Origin: Streptomyces sp. NRRL F-6676
Lineage (GTDB): Bacteria > Actinomycetota > Actinomycetes > Streptomycetales > Streptomycetaceae
Assembly (NCBI RefSeq): GCF_000725625.1
Contig: NZ_JOHS01000060.1
Span: forward strand, 1-64,000
Direction of reading: 5' to 3'
DNA: 64,000 nt
Shown: positions 1 through 8,569 of the stretch, one piece after another
Position numbering within the stretch: position 1 is the first letter of the stretch
How the letters are laid out: the number at the start of each line of letters is the position of its first letter
Position numbers and translations under genes: made by a program
The notes under the pieces: model-generated
Told to the model about the DNA's origin: nothing
The model's input: only the letters and a program-made list of their open reading frames with translations
The model's database searches: none

Positions 1-97
1 GAAACGCCCGGTTACATTCCGAACCCGGAAGCTAAGCCTTACAGCGCCGATGGTACTGCAGGGGGGACCCTGTGGGAGAGTAGGACACCGCCGAACA
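1..97 (+). rRNA. rrf: 5S ribosomal RNA, 3' part
   Basis: The window opens inside a 5S rRNA gene. The conserved stretch beginning GAAACGCCCGGTTACATTCC and the closing GGACACCGCCGAACA match the actinobacterial 5S from about nucleotide 24 to its 3' end. The first two dozen bases lie outside the window. A strong terminator follows directly, so this is the distal end of an rRNA operon transcribed on the plus strand. Confidence 0.95.
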
Positions 98-105
98 ATC
101 TTTGG

Positions 106-156
106 AGGACCTCTGGTCCCAGCGACATGCTGGGGCCAGAGGTCCTTTTTGTTTTT
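106..156 (+). terminator. Rho-independent terminator of the rRNA operon
   Basis: A perfect 18-bp stem (106-123 with 129-146) with a five-base loop is followed by a T tract broken by one G (ending at 156). This is the canonical intrinsic terminator, unusual in this GC-rich genome where most hairpins lack the T run. Confidence 0.95.
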
Positions 157-232
157 CCGGATTTTTTCAACTGAGCGCGTCGGGTACCCGACAGCGCGAG
201 AATGACCGCAGTACCGAAGACAGGAGTTCCCC

Positions 233-2272
233 ATGTCCACCAACTCTCCCGACGAGCGTCCGGAGCGCGAGCAGCGCCGCCGGGACAGTGGTGACCGAGG
301 CGGGCTCCGCGGCGGTCCGCGCCGTGACAGCCGCGATGGCGGTCGCGACAACGGCCGTGGTGGGCACGGCGATCGGGATCGCGGAGGCTTCGTCCGGCGC
401 GACGATCGGCGTGATGACCGGCAGGGCGGTGAGCGGCGTGGTGATGACCGCGGTGGGTTCCGCCGCGACGACCGCCGTGATGACCGCGGAGGCTTCCACC
501 GTGAGGACAACCGCGGTGGGTTCGGCCGACGTGACGATCGGCGCGAAGGCGACCGAGGTGGACGTCCGCCGTTCCGCCGCGACGACCGCTCCGGGGCGCC
601 CCGTCGGGACGACCGTGACCGCGGCTTCCGCCGTGACGGCGACCGGCCGGCGTTCCGCCGTGATGACCGACGCGATGGTGATCGACCGGCGTTCCGCCGT
701 GATGACCGACGCGATGGTGATCGACCGGCGTTCCGCCGTGATGACCGCCGTGACGGCGACCGACCGGCGTTCCGCCGTGATGACCGGCGTGATGGTGATC
801 GACCGGCGTTCCGCCGAGACGATCGCCGTGACGACCGTGGTGGCTTCCGCCGTGATGACCGTCGTGACGACCGACGGGATGACCGTCGTGACGACCGACG
901 TGGCGATGACCGCCGTGGAGGCTTCCGTGGGCGGGACGACGACCGCGGGGGCTACCGGGGTCGAGACGATCGTGGCGGGTTCCGGAGCGAGGAGCGTGGA
1001 GACCGCGGTGACCGCGGTGACCGCGGCGGGTTCCGGCGCGATGACCGGCGTGATGACCGGCGTGGCGAGGAGCGCGGCTCCGGATTCCGTCGTGATGACC
1101 GGCGCGACGACCGTCGTGACGACCGAGGTGGGTTCCGGCGCGAGGACAGCTCCGGGCGGGGCGGCCAGGGGCAGGGCTTCCGGCGCGACGACGATCGCCG
1201 GGGATACGGGCGCCGTGACGACGACCGGGGTGAGCGCGGCGGGTTCCGCGGGCGCGACGACCGTGGCCGTGACGACCGCAACCGTGATGACCGCGGCCGT
1301 GACGACCGTGGGCGCGGGCCCCTGCGTGACGACCGTCGCGACGACCGCGGCGGGCGCCCCGGTGGTTTCCGCGGCCGTGAGGACCGCCGGGACGACCGCC
1401 GGGACGACCGCCGTGACGACCGGCGTGGCGGTGGGCGGTTCCGCGACGACCGGGACCGCGACCACCGGGACCGTGACCGCGATCGCGAGCCGATCAAGCG
1501 GCTGCCGATCCCCGAGGACGTCACCGGCGACGAGATCGACAAGGACGTGCGGCAGGAGCTGCTGAGCCTGCCCAAGACGCTCGCCGAGGACGTCGCCAAG
1601 AACCTGGTGATGGTCGCCCGGCTCATCGACGAGGACCCCGAGGGCGCGTACGGCTACTCCAGGGTCGCGCTGCGGCTGGCGTCCCGTGTCGCCGCCGTGC
1701 GCGAGGCGGCCGGGTTCGCGGCCTACGCCAACCAGAAGTACGGGGAGGCTCTCGCCGAGTTCCGGGCGGCTCGGCGGATGACCGGCAACACCGACCTGTG
1801 GCCCGTCATGGCGGACTGCGAGCGTGGGCTCGGCCGGCCGGAGAAGGCGCTGGACATGGCCGGGGCGCCCGAGGTGCACAAGCTGGACAAGGCCGGGCAG
1901 GTCGAGATGCGGCTCGTCGCGGCGGGGGCGCGGCGGGACATGGGGCAGCTGGACGCGGCGATCGTCACGTTGCAGAGCCCCGAGCTCGCGTCCACCTCCG
2001 TTCAGCCGTGGACCGCGCGGTTGCGGTACGCGTACGCCGATGCGTTGCTCGCGGCGGGGCGTGATGGGGAGGCGCGGGAGTGGTTCGCCAAGGCGGTGGA
2101 GTCCGACAAGGACGGGAGCACCGATGCGTCGGATCGGCTGGCGGAGTTGGACGGTGTGGAGTTCGTGGACGCGTTGGGTGACGAGTCCGAGAGTGACGAG
2201 TCCGAGAGTGACGAGTCCGAGCGTGACGAGTCCGAGCGTGACGTGAGCGGCGGGGTGGCTGACGAGGACTGA
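233..2272 (+). CDS. Arg/Asp-repeat protein with C-terminal TPR-like domain
   Basis: The 679-residue protein has two parts. Residues 1 to about 420 are extremely low complexity, dominated by RRDDR, DRGGF and RDGDRPAFRRD units, including five tandem 13-residue copies. The remaining 230 residues are helical and TPR-like (for example QKYGEALAEFRAARRM and GREGEAREWFAKAVES-type helices) and end in an acidic Asp/Glu/Ser repeat tail. The start ATG follows AGGAG by six bases. RG/RD-rich arms of this kind often bind RNA, and the gene sits just after an rRNA operon, so an RNA- or ribosome-associated role is plausible but only inferred. No enzymatic domain is visible. The TPR-like half is clearly under protein-coding constraint. 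Confidence 0.85.
   Translation: MSTNSPDERPEREQRRRDSGDRGGLRGGPRRDSRDGGRDNGRGGHGDRDRGGFVRRDDRRDDRQGGERRGDDRGGFRRDDRRDDRGGFHREDNRGGFGRRDDRREGDRGGRPPFRRDDRSGAPRRDDRDRGFRRDGDRPAFRRDDRRDGDRPAFRRDDRRDGDRPAFRRDDRRDGDRPAFRRDDRRDGDRPAFRRDDRRDDRGGFRRDDRRDDRRDDRRDDRRGDDRRGGFRGRDDDRGGYRGRDDRGGFRSEERGDRGDRGDRGGFRRDDRRDDRRGEERGSGFRRDDRRDDRRDDRGGFRREDSSGRGGQGQGFRRDDDRRGYGRRDDDRGERGGFRGRDDRGRDDRNRDDRGRDDRGRGPLRDDRRDDRGGRPGGFRGREDRRDDRRDDRRDDRRGGGRFRDDRDRDHRDRDRDREPIKRLPIPEDVTGDEIDKDVRQELLSLPKTLAEDVAKNLVMVARLIDEDPEGAYGYSRVALRLASRVAAVREAAGFAAYANQKYGEALAEFRAARRMTGNTDLWPVMADCERGLGRPEKALDMAGAPEVHKLDKAGQVEMRLVAAGARRDMGQLDAAIVTLQSPELASTSVQPWTARLRYAYADALLAAGRDGEAREWFAKAVESDKDGSTDASDRLAELDGVEFVDALGDESESDESESDESERDESERDVSGGVADED
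622..816 (+). repeat. Five tandem 39-bp repeats inside the Arg/Asp-rich gene
   Basis: Copies start at 622, 661, 700, 739 and 778 and each encodes a 13-residue unit built on DGDRPAFRRDDRR. The copies are nearly identical at DNA level, which suggests recent expansion and likely length variation between strains. Confidence 0.85.
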
Positions 2273-2295
2273 GGCGCCACGTGGGTGGGCGGCTG

Positions 2296-2400
2296 GGGTG
2301 TTTTTTCGCCCCCGCCGCCCCTTCCCGTTCCCAGCCCCGGGGGCTGTGCCCCCGGACCCCCCTAAAAGATTGCGCAGTTCCCCGCGCCCCTTTTTTTTGG
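2296..2400. repeat. Dispersed intergenic GC-rich element with hairpin
   Basis: The gap between converging genes holds GTTTTTTCGCCCCCG, an 8-bp stem (2337-2344 with 2348-2355) and then GCGCAGTTCCCCGCGCCCC followed by eight T. Closely related segments recur near 24522-24640, 44074-44165, 50670-50740, 57470-57495, 59878-59960 and 63670-63700. The copy here could end transcription of both neighbours. Confidence 0.7.
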
Positions 2401-2407
2401 GCGCCTC

Positions 2408-3694
2408 CTACAGCCTTCTCAGGACCAGGCCCGACGCCGGTTTCGGGCCGAATGACGTCGATTTTCTCGGCATGGTGATGCCCTGTTGGGCCAGGGTGCG
2501 GACGATGTCTTCCTGGACCGGGTGGAGGAGTACCGCCGTGCCGCCGTCGCGTTCCGCCTTCTTCACCGTGGATTCCGTGTCGTGTATGTAGGCGACCTGT
2601 TCCGGTGAGTCCTCGGGGATGCGCCAGACGTGATTGAGGAGGGTGGCGTGCAGGACCGTCGCGTCCAGGGTGCGCCAGGGCCCGGGACGGTCCGTGGGGA
2701 TGGTGCGGGCCAGCAGGCCGGGGGAGGGGCGGTCGATCAGGTGGTAGGCGCCGTCGCCCGCGAGCAGGAACGCGTTGCCCGTGCGTGCCGCGTCGGCCAG
2801 GGCCTCCAGCGCCTCGGCGAGGGGTGCCCGCAGGTGCCGTACCCGGAACAGGCCCGTGAGCGCGGACAGCGCGTCCGCGGGCGGGAGGTGCGGCAGCAGC
2901 CGATGGATGGCGCGGACGCGCAGCGGGTGGCGGGCGGTGTCGACCAGGAGGACCAGGCCGAAGTCCCACGGGCCGGGGGAAGGCTGTTCCACGCGCAGCC
3001 GCAGGTATGTCGCCCAGCGGTGGTGGCCGTCGGCGATGAGGGCCTGGCGGCCGGCGAGGTCGTTCCGGGCCTCGGCAATGTCGGCGGGGTCGGTGACCGC
3101 CCACAGCCGGTGGCCGAAGCCGTCCTCCGTGGTGGTGGAGAGCAGCGGCGCGCGCCCCGTGGCGCGCTCCACGACGGCGTGTGCGCCGGTGGTGCGGCCG
3201 TCGCCGCGGTAGGTCAGCAGCAGCGGTTCGAGGTTGGCGCGGGTGGCGCGCATCAGGTCCGCGCGGTCGGCGACGATGTGCGGCATGACGTCCTCGTGCG
3301 GGAGGACGACGCCGTCCGACGGCTCCGACAGGCGCAGCGCGCCGATCAGACCGCGCTGGACGAGGCCGGTGGCGTCGCGCTGCTCATAGACGTAGAGGGC
3401 CGGTTCGGCATCGCGGGCGAGGACGCCCTCGGCGATCCAGCGGTCCAGGGTCTCCGCGGCCCGTTCGTTGCGGGCGGCGGGCGTGCCGGCCTGCGGCAGG
3501 ATCAACCGCACGATGTTGTGCGGGTCGGCGGACTCCAGGTGGAGCAGCCCGTCGGGCCGCACCACCACGTCGTACGGCGGGGACGTCACGGCGGCCAGGC
3601 TGCCGACGCGTGCGGGGTCGTAGCGCAGGCCCCGGAAGGGCATCAGGTCGAGACCCATGTGGGCGGGCGCGTCCCCGTGGCCTGCAAAGTTCAT
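2408..3694 (-). CDS. DUF1015 family protein
   Basis: The 428-residue protein matches DUF1015, a family of unknown biochemical role widespread in bacteria. Recognisable blocks are LMPFRGLRYDPARVG, SPPYDVV, ESADPHNIVRLILP and the C-terminal ADGHHRWATYLR segment. The ATG at 3694 is preceded on its strand by TACGAT ending six bases upstream, a plausible -10 element that would make the message leaderless. An internal ATG at 3658 (MGLDLMPF) is an alternative start. It diverges from the HAD phosphatase gene with about 80 bp between them, so the two may share a regulatory region. Confidence 0.85.
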   Translation of the reverse strand: MNFAGHGDAPAHMGLDLMPFRGLRYDPARVGSLAAVTSPPYDVVVRPDGLLHLESADPHNIVRLILPQAGTPAARNERAAETLDRWIAEGVLARDAEPALYVYEQRDATGLVQRGLIGALRLSEPSDGVVLPHEDVMPHIVADRADLMRATRANLEPLLLTYRGDGRTTGAHAVVERATGRAPLLSTTTEDGFGHRLWAVTDPADIAEARNDLAGRQALIADGHHRWATYLRLRVEQPSPGPWDFGLVLLVDTARHPLRVRAIHRLLPHLPPADALSALTGLFRVRHLRAPLAEALEALADAARTGNAFLLAGDGAYHLIDRPSPGLLARTIPTDRPGPWRTLDATVLHATLLNHVWRIPEDSPEQVAYIHDTESTVKKAERDGGTAVLLHPVQEDIVRTLAQQGITMPRKSTSFGPKPASGLVLRRL

Positions 3695-3776
3695 TCGAGC
3701 ATCGTAAGTGCGCCGGTGAGGCTGTCAGTGCCGTGGGGGATGATCGGGGAAGGCGAGTGAACGAGGAGCGATGCGA

Positions 3777-4808
3777 ATGAGCCGGACGACGGTCAGGACG
3801 CGGCCCGAGGGCAGCGAACGGCCCCTGAGCGAGGCGTACGACACGGCGCTGCTCGACCTGGACGGGGTGGTGTACGCGGGGGGTGCCGCGATCGACCACG
3901 CGGTCGGATCGCTCGGCACGGCCCGGGACGGCGGGATGCGGCTGGCGTACGTCACGAACAACGCGCTGCGTACGCCGGACGCGGTGGCCGCGCATCTGAC
4001 GGAGCTGGGCATAGCGGCCGAGGCGTCGGACGTGGTGACCTCCGCGCAGGCGGTGGCCCGGCTCATCGGCGACCAGGTGCCGGCGGGGGCGCGGGTGCTG
4101 GTGATCGGGGGTGAGGGGCTGCGGGTGGCGCTGCGCGAGCGCGGGCTCACGCCGGTGGAGTCGGCGGACGACGATCCGGTGGCGGTGGTGCAGGGGTTCG
4201 GCGGTCCCGAGCTGCCGTGGGGGCGGTTCGCGGAGGCGAGTTACGCGATCGCGCGAGGGGTGCCGTGGTTCGCGTCGAACACGGATCTGACGATTCCCGG
4301 TGCGCGGGGCATCGCGCCGGGGAACGGGGCGGCGGTGGAGGTGGTGCGGATCGCCACGGGGGCGACGCCGCAGGTGGCGGGGAAGCCGTTGCCGCCGATG
4401 CACCGGGAGACGATTCTGCGGACGGGGGCGGAGCGGCCGCTCGTGGTGGGGGACCGGCTGGACACGGACATCGAGGGCGCGTTCAACGGGGGCGTCGATT
4501 CGTTGCTGGTGCTCACGGGGGTGACGGACGGGGCGCAGTTGCTGGCCGCGCCGCCGCACCACCGGCCCACATATGTCGACGCGGACCTGCGGGGGCTGCT
4601 CACCGGGCAGCCGGAGGTGTCGTCGGCCGATGACGGCTTCCGGTGCGGTGGCTGGACGGCCGCGGCAGGTGGCGGAGCGCTGCGGCTGGAGGGGGACGGC
4701 GAGGCGCTGGACGGACTGCGGGCGCTCTGCGCGGCGGCGTGGACGGCGGCCGGGGAGGGCGCGTGCGGGCTGGACGGGGGGAAGGCGCTGGCGCGGCTCG
4801 GGCTGTGA
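3777..4808 (+). CDS. HAD-superfamily (NagD-type) sugar-phosphate phosphatase
   Basis: This is a class IIA HAD hydrolase of about 343 residues. Motif I is LLDLDGVVYAGG, the motif II region is AYVTNNAL, and the late motif is VVGDRLDTDIEGAFNGG, which carries the Mg-binding aspartates. Family members dephosphorylate small phosphorylated metabolites such as 2-phosphoglycolate, but the substrate cannot be read from sequence. I place the start at 3777 because GAGGAG at 3763-3768 gives eight bases of spacing there, whereas the in-frame ATG at 3771 is only two bases from it. It diverges from the DUF1015 gene. Confidence 0.85.
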   Translation: MSRTTVRTRPEGSERPLSEAYDTALLDLDGVVYAGGAAIDHAVGSLGTARDGGMRLAYVTNNALRTPDAVAAHLTELGIAAEASDVVTSAQAVARLIGDQVPAGARVLVIGGEGLRVALRERGLTPVESADDDPVAVVQGFGGPELPWGRFAEASYAIARGVPWFASNTDLTIPGARGIAPGNGAAVEVVRIATGATPQVAGKPLPPMHRETILRTGAERPLVVGDRLDTDIEGAFNGGVDSLLVLTGVTDGAQLLAAPPHHRPTYVDADLRGLLTGQPEVSSADDGFRCGGWTAAAGGGALRLEGDGEALDGLRALCAAAWTAAGEGACGLDGGKALARLGL

Positions 4809-4861
4809 CCGGGGCCGGTGTGCCGCGCGGTGCTCCCCTGCCCCGCGCGAGGGGGCGCCGG

Positions 4862-4880
4862 GCAGGTTAGGTTAACCTAA
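4862..4880 (+). promoter_or_regulatory. DtxR/DmdR-type iron box
   Basis: This 19-bp site matches the actinobacterial iron box TWAGGTTAGSCTAACCTWA at 16 of 19 positions and lies in a 16-bp perfect palindrome (4866-4881). It abuts the GTG start of the first permease gene and covers TAGGTT (4868-4873), a good -10 hexamer. Iron-loaded repressor bound here would block the promoter directly. Confidence 0.8.
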
Positions 4881-4881
4881 C

Positions 4882-5931
4882 GTGGTGTTGGTCGACAGTC
4901 CTCCCCATCCGCGCGGGGCCGATGCCCCCGCGCCGCCGGTCCGCCGGACGGCGATACGTGCCGTCGGGCTGCTCGTCTCGCTGGTGGTACTCGCCGGGGT
5001 CGCGCTCGCGAGTATCGCGGTGGGGGCCAAGGAGCTGCCGTTGGACCAGGTCTGGCACGGGCTGTTCCACGACACCGGGACGTATGCCGACGTGGTCGTC
5101 GGGGAGCGGGTGTGGCGGACGGTGCTCGGGCTGCTCGCCGGGGCCGCGCTCGGACTCGCCGGTGCCGTGTTGCAGGCGCTCACCCGGAACCCGCTCGCCG
5201 ACCCCGGCATCCTCGGCATCAACGCGGGCGCCTCCGCGGCGGTCGTCACCGCCCTCACCTACTTCGGCGTCACCTCGCTCGACGGCTATGTGTGGTTCGC
5301 GTTCTTCGGGGCCGCCGCGGTCGGCGCCCTGGTGTGGTTCCTCGGCGGCAGCCGGGGCGCCACCCCCGTACGGCTCGCGCTCGCCGGCACCGCGATCAGC
5401 GCGGCGCTCTACGGCTACCTCCAGGCCGTCATGATCATGGACGACGCGGCGCTGGCCAGGATGCGGTTCTGGACGGTCGGTTCGCTCGCCTCCGCGACGC
5501 ACTCGACCATCGTCCAGGTCGCCCCGTTCATGGTGGTGGGCACCGTGCTCGCGCTCTCGCTGGCGCGGCCGTTGAACGCCATGGCCATGGGGGACGACAC
5601 CGCCCGTGCGCTCGGCGCCCACCTCAACCGCACCCGCGCGCTGTCCATGCTCGCCGCCACCATGCTGTGCGGCGCGGCCACGGCCGCCTGCGGTCCCATC
5701 GTGTTCGTCGGCCTGATGGTCCCGCACGTCGTACGGTCCTTCACCGGGCCCGACCTGCGCTGGATCCTGCCGTACGCCACCGTGCTGTCCCCGGTGCTGC
5801 TGCTGGGCGCCGATGTGATCGGACGGATCGTCGCCCGGCCCGCCGAACTCCAGGTCGGCATCGTCACCGCGATCCTCGGCGGTCCGGTGTTCATCTTCCT
5901 CGTCCGGCGCAGGAGGACGACGCAACTGTGA
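4882..5931 (+). CDS. Iron-siderophore ABC transporter permease (FecCD family)
   Basis: The 349-residue protein is a FecCD/BtuC-type inner-membrane permease with about ten hydrophobic segments. Diagnostic blocks are RTVLGLLAGAALGLAGAVLQ, TRNPLADPGILGINAGAS and GPIVFVGLMVPHVVR. It would form the channel with the next permease, taking up a ferric-siderophore chelate. The GTG start lies directly against the iron box, with no room for a Shine-Dalgarno site, so the transcript is probably leaderless (GTG at 4885 is an alternative). The second permease and the ATPase follow in the same operon. No periplasmic-type binding protein is encoded nearby. Confidence 0.93.
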   Translation: MVLVDSPPHPRGADAPAPPVRRTAIRAVGLLVSLVVLAGVALASIAVGAKELPLDQVWHGLFHDTGTYADVVVGERVWRTVLGLLAGAALGLAGAVLQALTRNPLADPGILGINAGASAAVVTALTYFGVTSLDGYVWFAFFGAAAVGALVWFLGGSRGATPVRLALAGTAISAALYGYLQAVMIMDDAALARMRFWTVGSLASATHSTIVQVAPFMVVGTVLALSLARPLNAMAMGDDTARALGAHLNRTRALSMLAATMLCGAATAACGPIVFVGLMVPHVVRSFTGPDLRWILPYATVLSPVLLLGADVIGRIVARPAELQVGIVTAILGGPVFIFLVRRRRTTQL

Positions 5932-6980
5932 AGGCCACACACCTCCGCTCGGTCCGGGCGGTCCGCACCCGCGGTGGGCTCTCCCTCAGGGTGGACGCCC
6001 GCGCCTCGGCCGTCGTCGTCCTGCTGCTGCTCGTCGCGCTCGCCGCGAGCGTCGTACTGATCGGCACCGGCGACTTCCCGATCTCCGCCCCCGACGTCCT
6101 CAAGACGCTGACCGGGAACGGGACACAGATCCAGGAGTACATCGTCCGCGACCTGCGGCTGCCGCGCGTTCTCGTCGGCCTCCTCGTGGGGGCCGCGCTG
6201 GGGCTCGGCGGGGCGCTGTTCCAGTCGATCTCGCGCAATCCGCTCGGCAGCCCGGACGTGCTCGGACTCGGGCAGGGCGCGACGGCCGGCGCGCTCACGG
6301 TGATCGTGCTGTTCTCCGGCAGCGCCACCGCCGTCACGCTCGGCGCGCTGGCCGGCGGGCTGGTCACCGGGTTCGCGATCTACCTCCTCGCCTGGAAGCG
6401 GGGCGTGCACGGCTACCGGCTGGTCCTGGTGGGCATCGGCGTCTCCGCGATCGTCACCGCCGTCAACGGCTATCTGCTCATCAAGGCCGACATCGTCGAC
6501 GCCGCCCGCGCGGTGGTGTGGATGACCGGGTCGCTCAACGGCCGCGACTGGACGCAGGTGTGGCCGCTGCTCGTGCTGTGCGCGGTCCTCGTCCCGCTCG
6601 TCCTCGTCAACGCGCGCGGGCTGCTGATGACCGAGATGGGTGACGACCTGTCGTACGCGCTGGGCGTGCGCGTGGAGCGCGTACGGCTGGTGCTGATGGT
6701 GTCCGCGGTGCTGCTCACCGCCGGTGCCACCGCCGCCGTCGGACCGGTCGGGTTCGTCGCGCTGACCGCGCCGCAGCTCGCCCGGCGGCTGACCCGCTCG
6801 CCCGGGCCCAACCTCGTCCCGGCCATGTGCATGGGCGCCACCCTGCTGATCGTGGCCGACCTGGTCTCGCAGCGGGCCTTCGGCGCCGACCAGCTGCCCG
6901 TCGGCGTGGTCACCGGGGTACTCGGCGGGGCGTATCTGCTGTGGCTGCTGGTCACCGAGCGCCGGGCGGGCCGGATATGA
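5928..6980 (+). CDS. Iron-siderophore ABC transporter permease (FecCD family)
   Basis: This second FecCD permease has 350 residues. Its GTG start overlaps the upstream stop (GTGA) and follows AGGAGG at 5911-5916. Conserved blocks are RLPRVLVGLLVGAALGLGGA, SRNPLGSPDVLGLGQGA and GPVGFVALTAPQLARRL. It should heterodimerise with the preceding permease. Translational coupling points to fixed stoichiometry, and both genes fall under the iron box upstream. Confidence 0.93.
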   Translation: MKATHLRSVRAVRTRGGLSLRVDARASAVVVLLLLVALAASVVLIGTGDFPISAPDVLKTLTGNGTQIQEYIVRDLRLPRVLVGLLVGAALGLGGALFQSISRNPLGSPDVLGLGQGATAGALTVIVLFSGSATAVTLGALAGGLVTGFAIYLLAWKRGVHGYRLVLVGIGVSAIVTAVNGYLLIKADIVDAARAVVWMTGSLNGRDWTQVWPLLVLCAVLVPLVLVNARGLLMTEMGDDLSYALGVRVERVRLVLMVSAVLLTAGATAAVGPVGFVALTAPQLARRLTRSPGPNLVPAMCMGATLLIVADLVSQRAFGADQLPVGVVTGVLGGAYLLWLLVTERRAGRI

Positions 6981-7045
6981 GCGGCCCGGTGCGCGAAGCC
7001 CCGGCGCAGGCACACCCGGCGAGCAAGAACACCCGAAGGAGCACC

Positions 7046-7894
7046 GTGAACCGCCTGTCCGCCGACAACGTCACCCTCGCCTACGACCAGCGCGTGATCG
7101 CCGAGCAGCTGTCGGTCGAGATACCCGACAACTCCTTCACCGTGATCGTCGGCCCCAACGCCTGCGGCAAGTCCACGCTGCTGCGCGCGCTGTCGCGGAT
7201 GCTCCGCCCGACCGAGGGACGGGTGCTGCTCGACGGGCAGGTCATCCAGTCGATGCCGGCGAAGAAGGTCGCCCGCACCCTCGGGCTGCTGCCGCAGTCG
7301 TCGATCGCGCCGGACGGCATCACCGTCGGCGACCTGGTCGGCCGCGGCCGCTACCCGCACCAGGGGCTGCTGCGGCAGTGGTCGGCCGAGGACGAGCGGG
7401 TGGTGCGGGAGGCGATGGCGCGCACCCGGGTCGGCGAGCTCGCCGACCGCTACGTCGACGAGCTGTCCGGCGGGCAGCGGCAGCGGGTGTGGATCGCCAT
7501 GGCGCTCGCCCAGCAGACCCCGCTGCTGCTCCTGGACGAGCCGACCACCTACCTCGACATCCAGCACCAGATCGACGTCCTCGACCTCTGCGCCGACCTG
7601 CACGAGGAGCAGGGGCGCACGCTCGTCGCCGTCCTGCACGACCTCAACCACGCGGCCCGGTACGCCACGCATCTCGTCGCGCTGCGGGACGGGCGGGTGG
7701 TGGCCGAGGGGGCGCCGAAGGAGATCGTCACGGCGGAGCTGGTCGAGGAGGTCTTCGGGCTGCGCTGCCAGATCATCGACGACCCGGAGACGGGGACCCC
7801 GCTGGTGGTGCCGGCGGCTCGCACGGCTCGCGCGCGTACGGAGACCGAGGCTGTCCACGCGAAGGTTCCGAAGCCGGCTAGAGAAGCCTCCTGA
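7046..7894 (+). CDS. Iron-siderophore ABC transporter ATP-binding protein (FecE type)
   Basis: The 282-residue ATPase carries every ABC hallmark: Walker A GPNACGKSTLL, Q-loop near LLPQSS, signature LSGGQRQR, Walker B LLLLDEPTTYLD and H-loop AVLHDLNHA. It energises the two FecCD permeases. I chose the GTG at 7046 because GAAGGAG lies five bases upstream and the protein then starts with the usual MNRLSADNVTLAY. An in-frame ATG at 6977 overlaps the permease stop (ATGA) and would add 23 unconserved-looking residues. It converges with the SCP2-like gene, overlapping it by 17 bp. Confidence 0.92.
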   Translation: MNRLSADNVTLAYDQRVIAEQLSVEIPDNSFTVIVGPNACGKSTLLRALSRMLRPTEGRVLLDGQVIQSMPAKKVARTLGLLPQSSIAPDGITVGDLVGRGRYPHQGLLRQWSAEDERVVREAMARTRVGELADRYVDELSGGQRQRVWIAMALAQQTPLLLLDEPTTYLDIQHQIDVLDLCADLHEEQGRTLVAVLHDLNHAARYATHLVALRDGRVVAEGAPKEIVTAELVEEVFGLRCQIIDDPETGTPLVVPAARTARARTETEAVHAKVPKPAREAS

Positions 7895-8225
7895 GCCGGA
7901 GCAGGTCCCGCAGCCCCGCCTCCAGCTTCACCCGGCCCGAACCCCACGCCCGCGCGAAGTGCAGCTCGCCGTCGACCAGGGCCACCAGGTCGTCGCCCGT
8001 CATGGCCAGCCGTATCTCGGCCTTCTCGGGCGGCAGTCCGCGCACGGTGTCGCGCACCTCGATCCGGCCGCCGCGCAGCCGGCCGACGAAGGTGACGTCC
8101 AGGTCGGTGATCCGGCAGCTCAGCGAGCGGTCCAGGGCGGCGGCCGCCGCCGCGTCGCCCTCGGCGCCCGCGAGGGTCTCGGAGAACCTGCTCAGCGCCG
8201 TACGGCACTCCTCGATCGTCGCCAT
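7878..8225 (-). CDS. SCP2 sterol-binding domain protein
   Basis: This 115-residue protein begins MATIEECRTALSRFSETL and resembles SCP2-type lipid-binding proteins. It has the pattern LSCRITDLDVTFVGRLRGG followed by DDLVALVDGELHFARAWGSG. Such proteins bind hydrophobic ligands, but the ligand is unknown here. An ATG two codons upstream (8231) is an alternative start. It is divergent from the next gene with a short intergenic region, and its 3' end overlaps the ABC ATPase gene. Confidence 0.75.
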   Translation of the reverse strand: MATIEECRTALSRFSETLAGAEGDAAAAAALDRSLSCRITDLDVTFVGRLRGGRIEVRDTVRGLPPEKAEIRLAMTGDDLVALVDGELHFARAWGSGRVKLEAGLRDLLRLRRLL

Positions 8226-8267
8226 CGGCATCGACGGTACCCCAGGGCCACGCGGTAGCGTCGGGGC

Positions 8268-8555
8268 ATGACCGACGCAGTACCGGAGCCCCGGGCTCCG
8301 GAGGAGGAGCCGGCGGCCCCTCATCAGGAAACCGACCCCGCGGCCCCCGCCCCGCTCCAGGTCCCCCGCACCCCCACGGGCCACCCCGGCGTCGACGCCC
8401 ACCTCGACCGGCTGGCCGATGCCGACCACCTCGCCACCGACGGCCACCTCCAGGTGTACGAGGATGTACACCGAGGGCTGCGCGACGCGCTGACCGCGCT
8501 CGACTCCCGTCCGGGACCCGAGCCGCCCCCACCGACCCACGGGACACGGGACTAG
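8268..8555 (+). CDS. Small Pro/Glu-rich protein upstream of tlyA
   Basis: The 95-residue product has a disordered Pro/Glu/Ala-rich first half and a helical second half (HPGVDAHLDRLADADH, VYEDVHRGLRDALTALD). I recognise it only as a conserved-looking hypothetical in this actinobacterial gene order. It ends 14 bp before tlyA, so it is probably the first gene of that operon. TAGCGT about ten bases before the ATG could be a -10 element, implying a very short leader. Confidence 0.65.
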   Translation: MTDAVPEPRAPEEEPAAPHQETDPAAPAPLQVPRTPTGHPGVDAHLDRLADADHLATDGHLQVYEDVHRGLRDALTALDSRPGPEPPPPTHGTRD

Positions 8556-8569
8556 GAGCTGAGGAGCAC

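Noticed and set aside
622..816. CRISPR-like regularly spaced repeats
   Set aside because: The 39-bp units are contiguous coding repeats without variable spacers.
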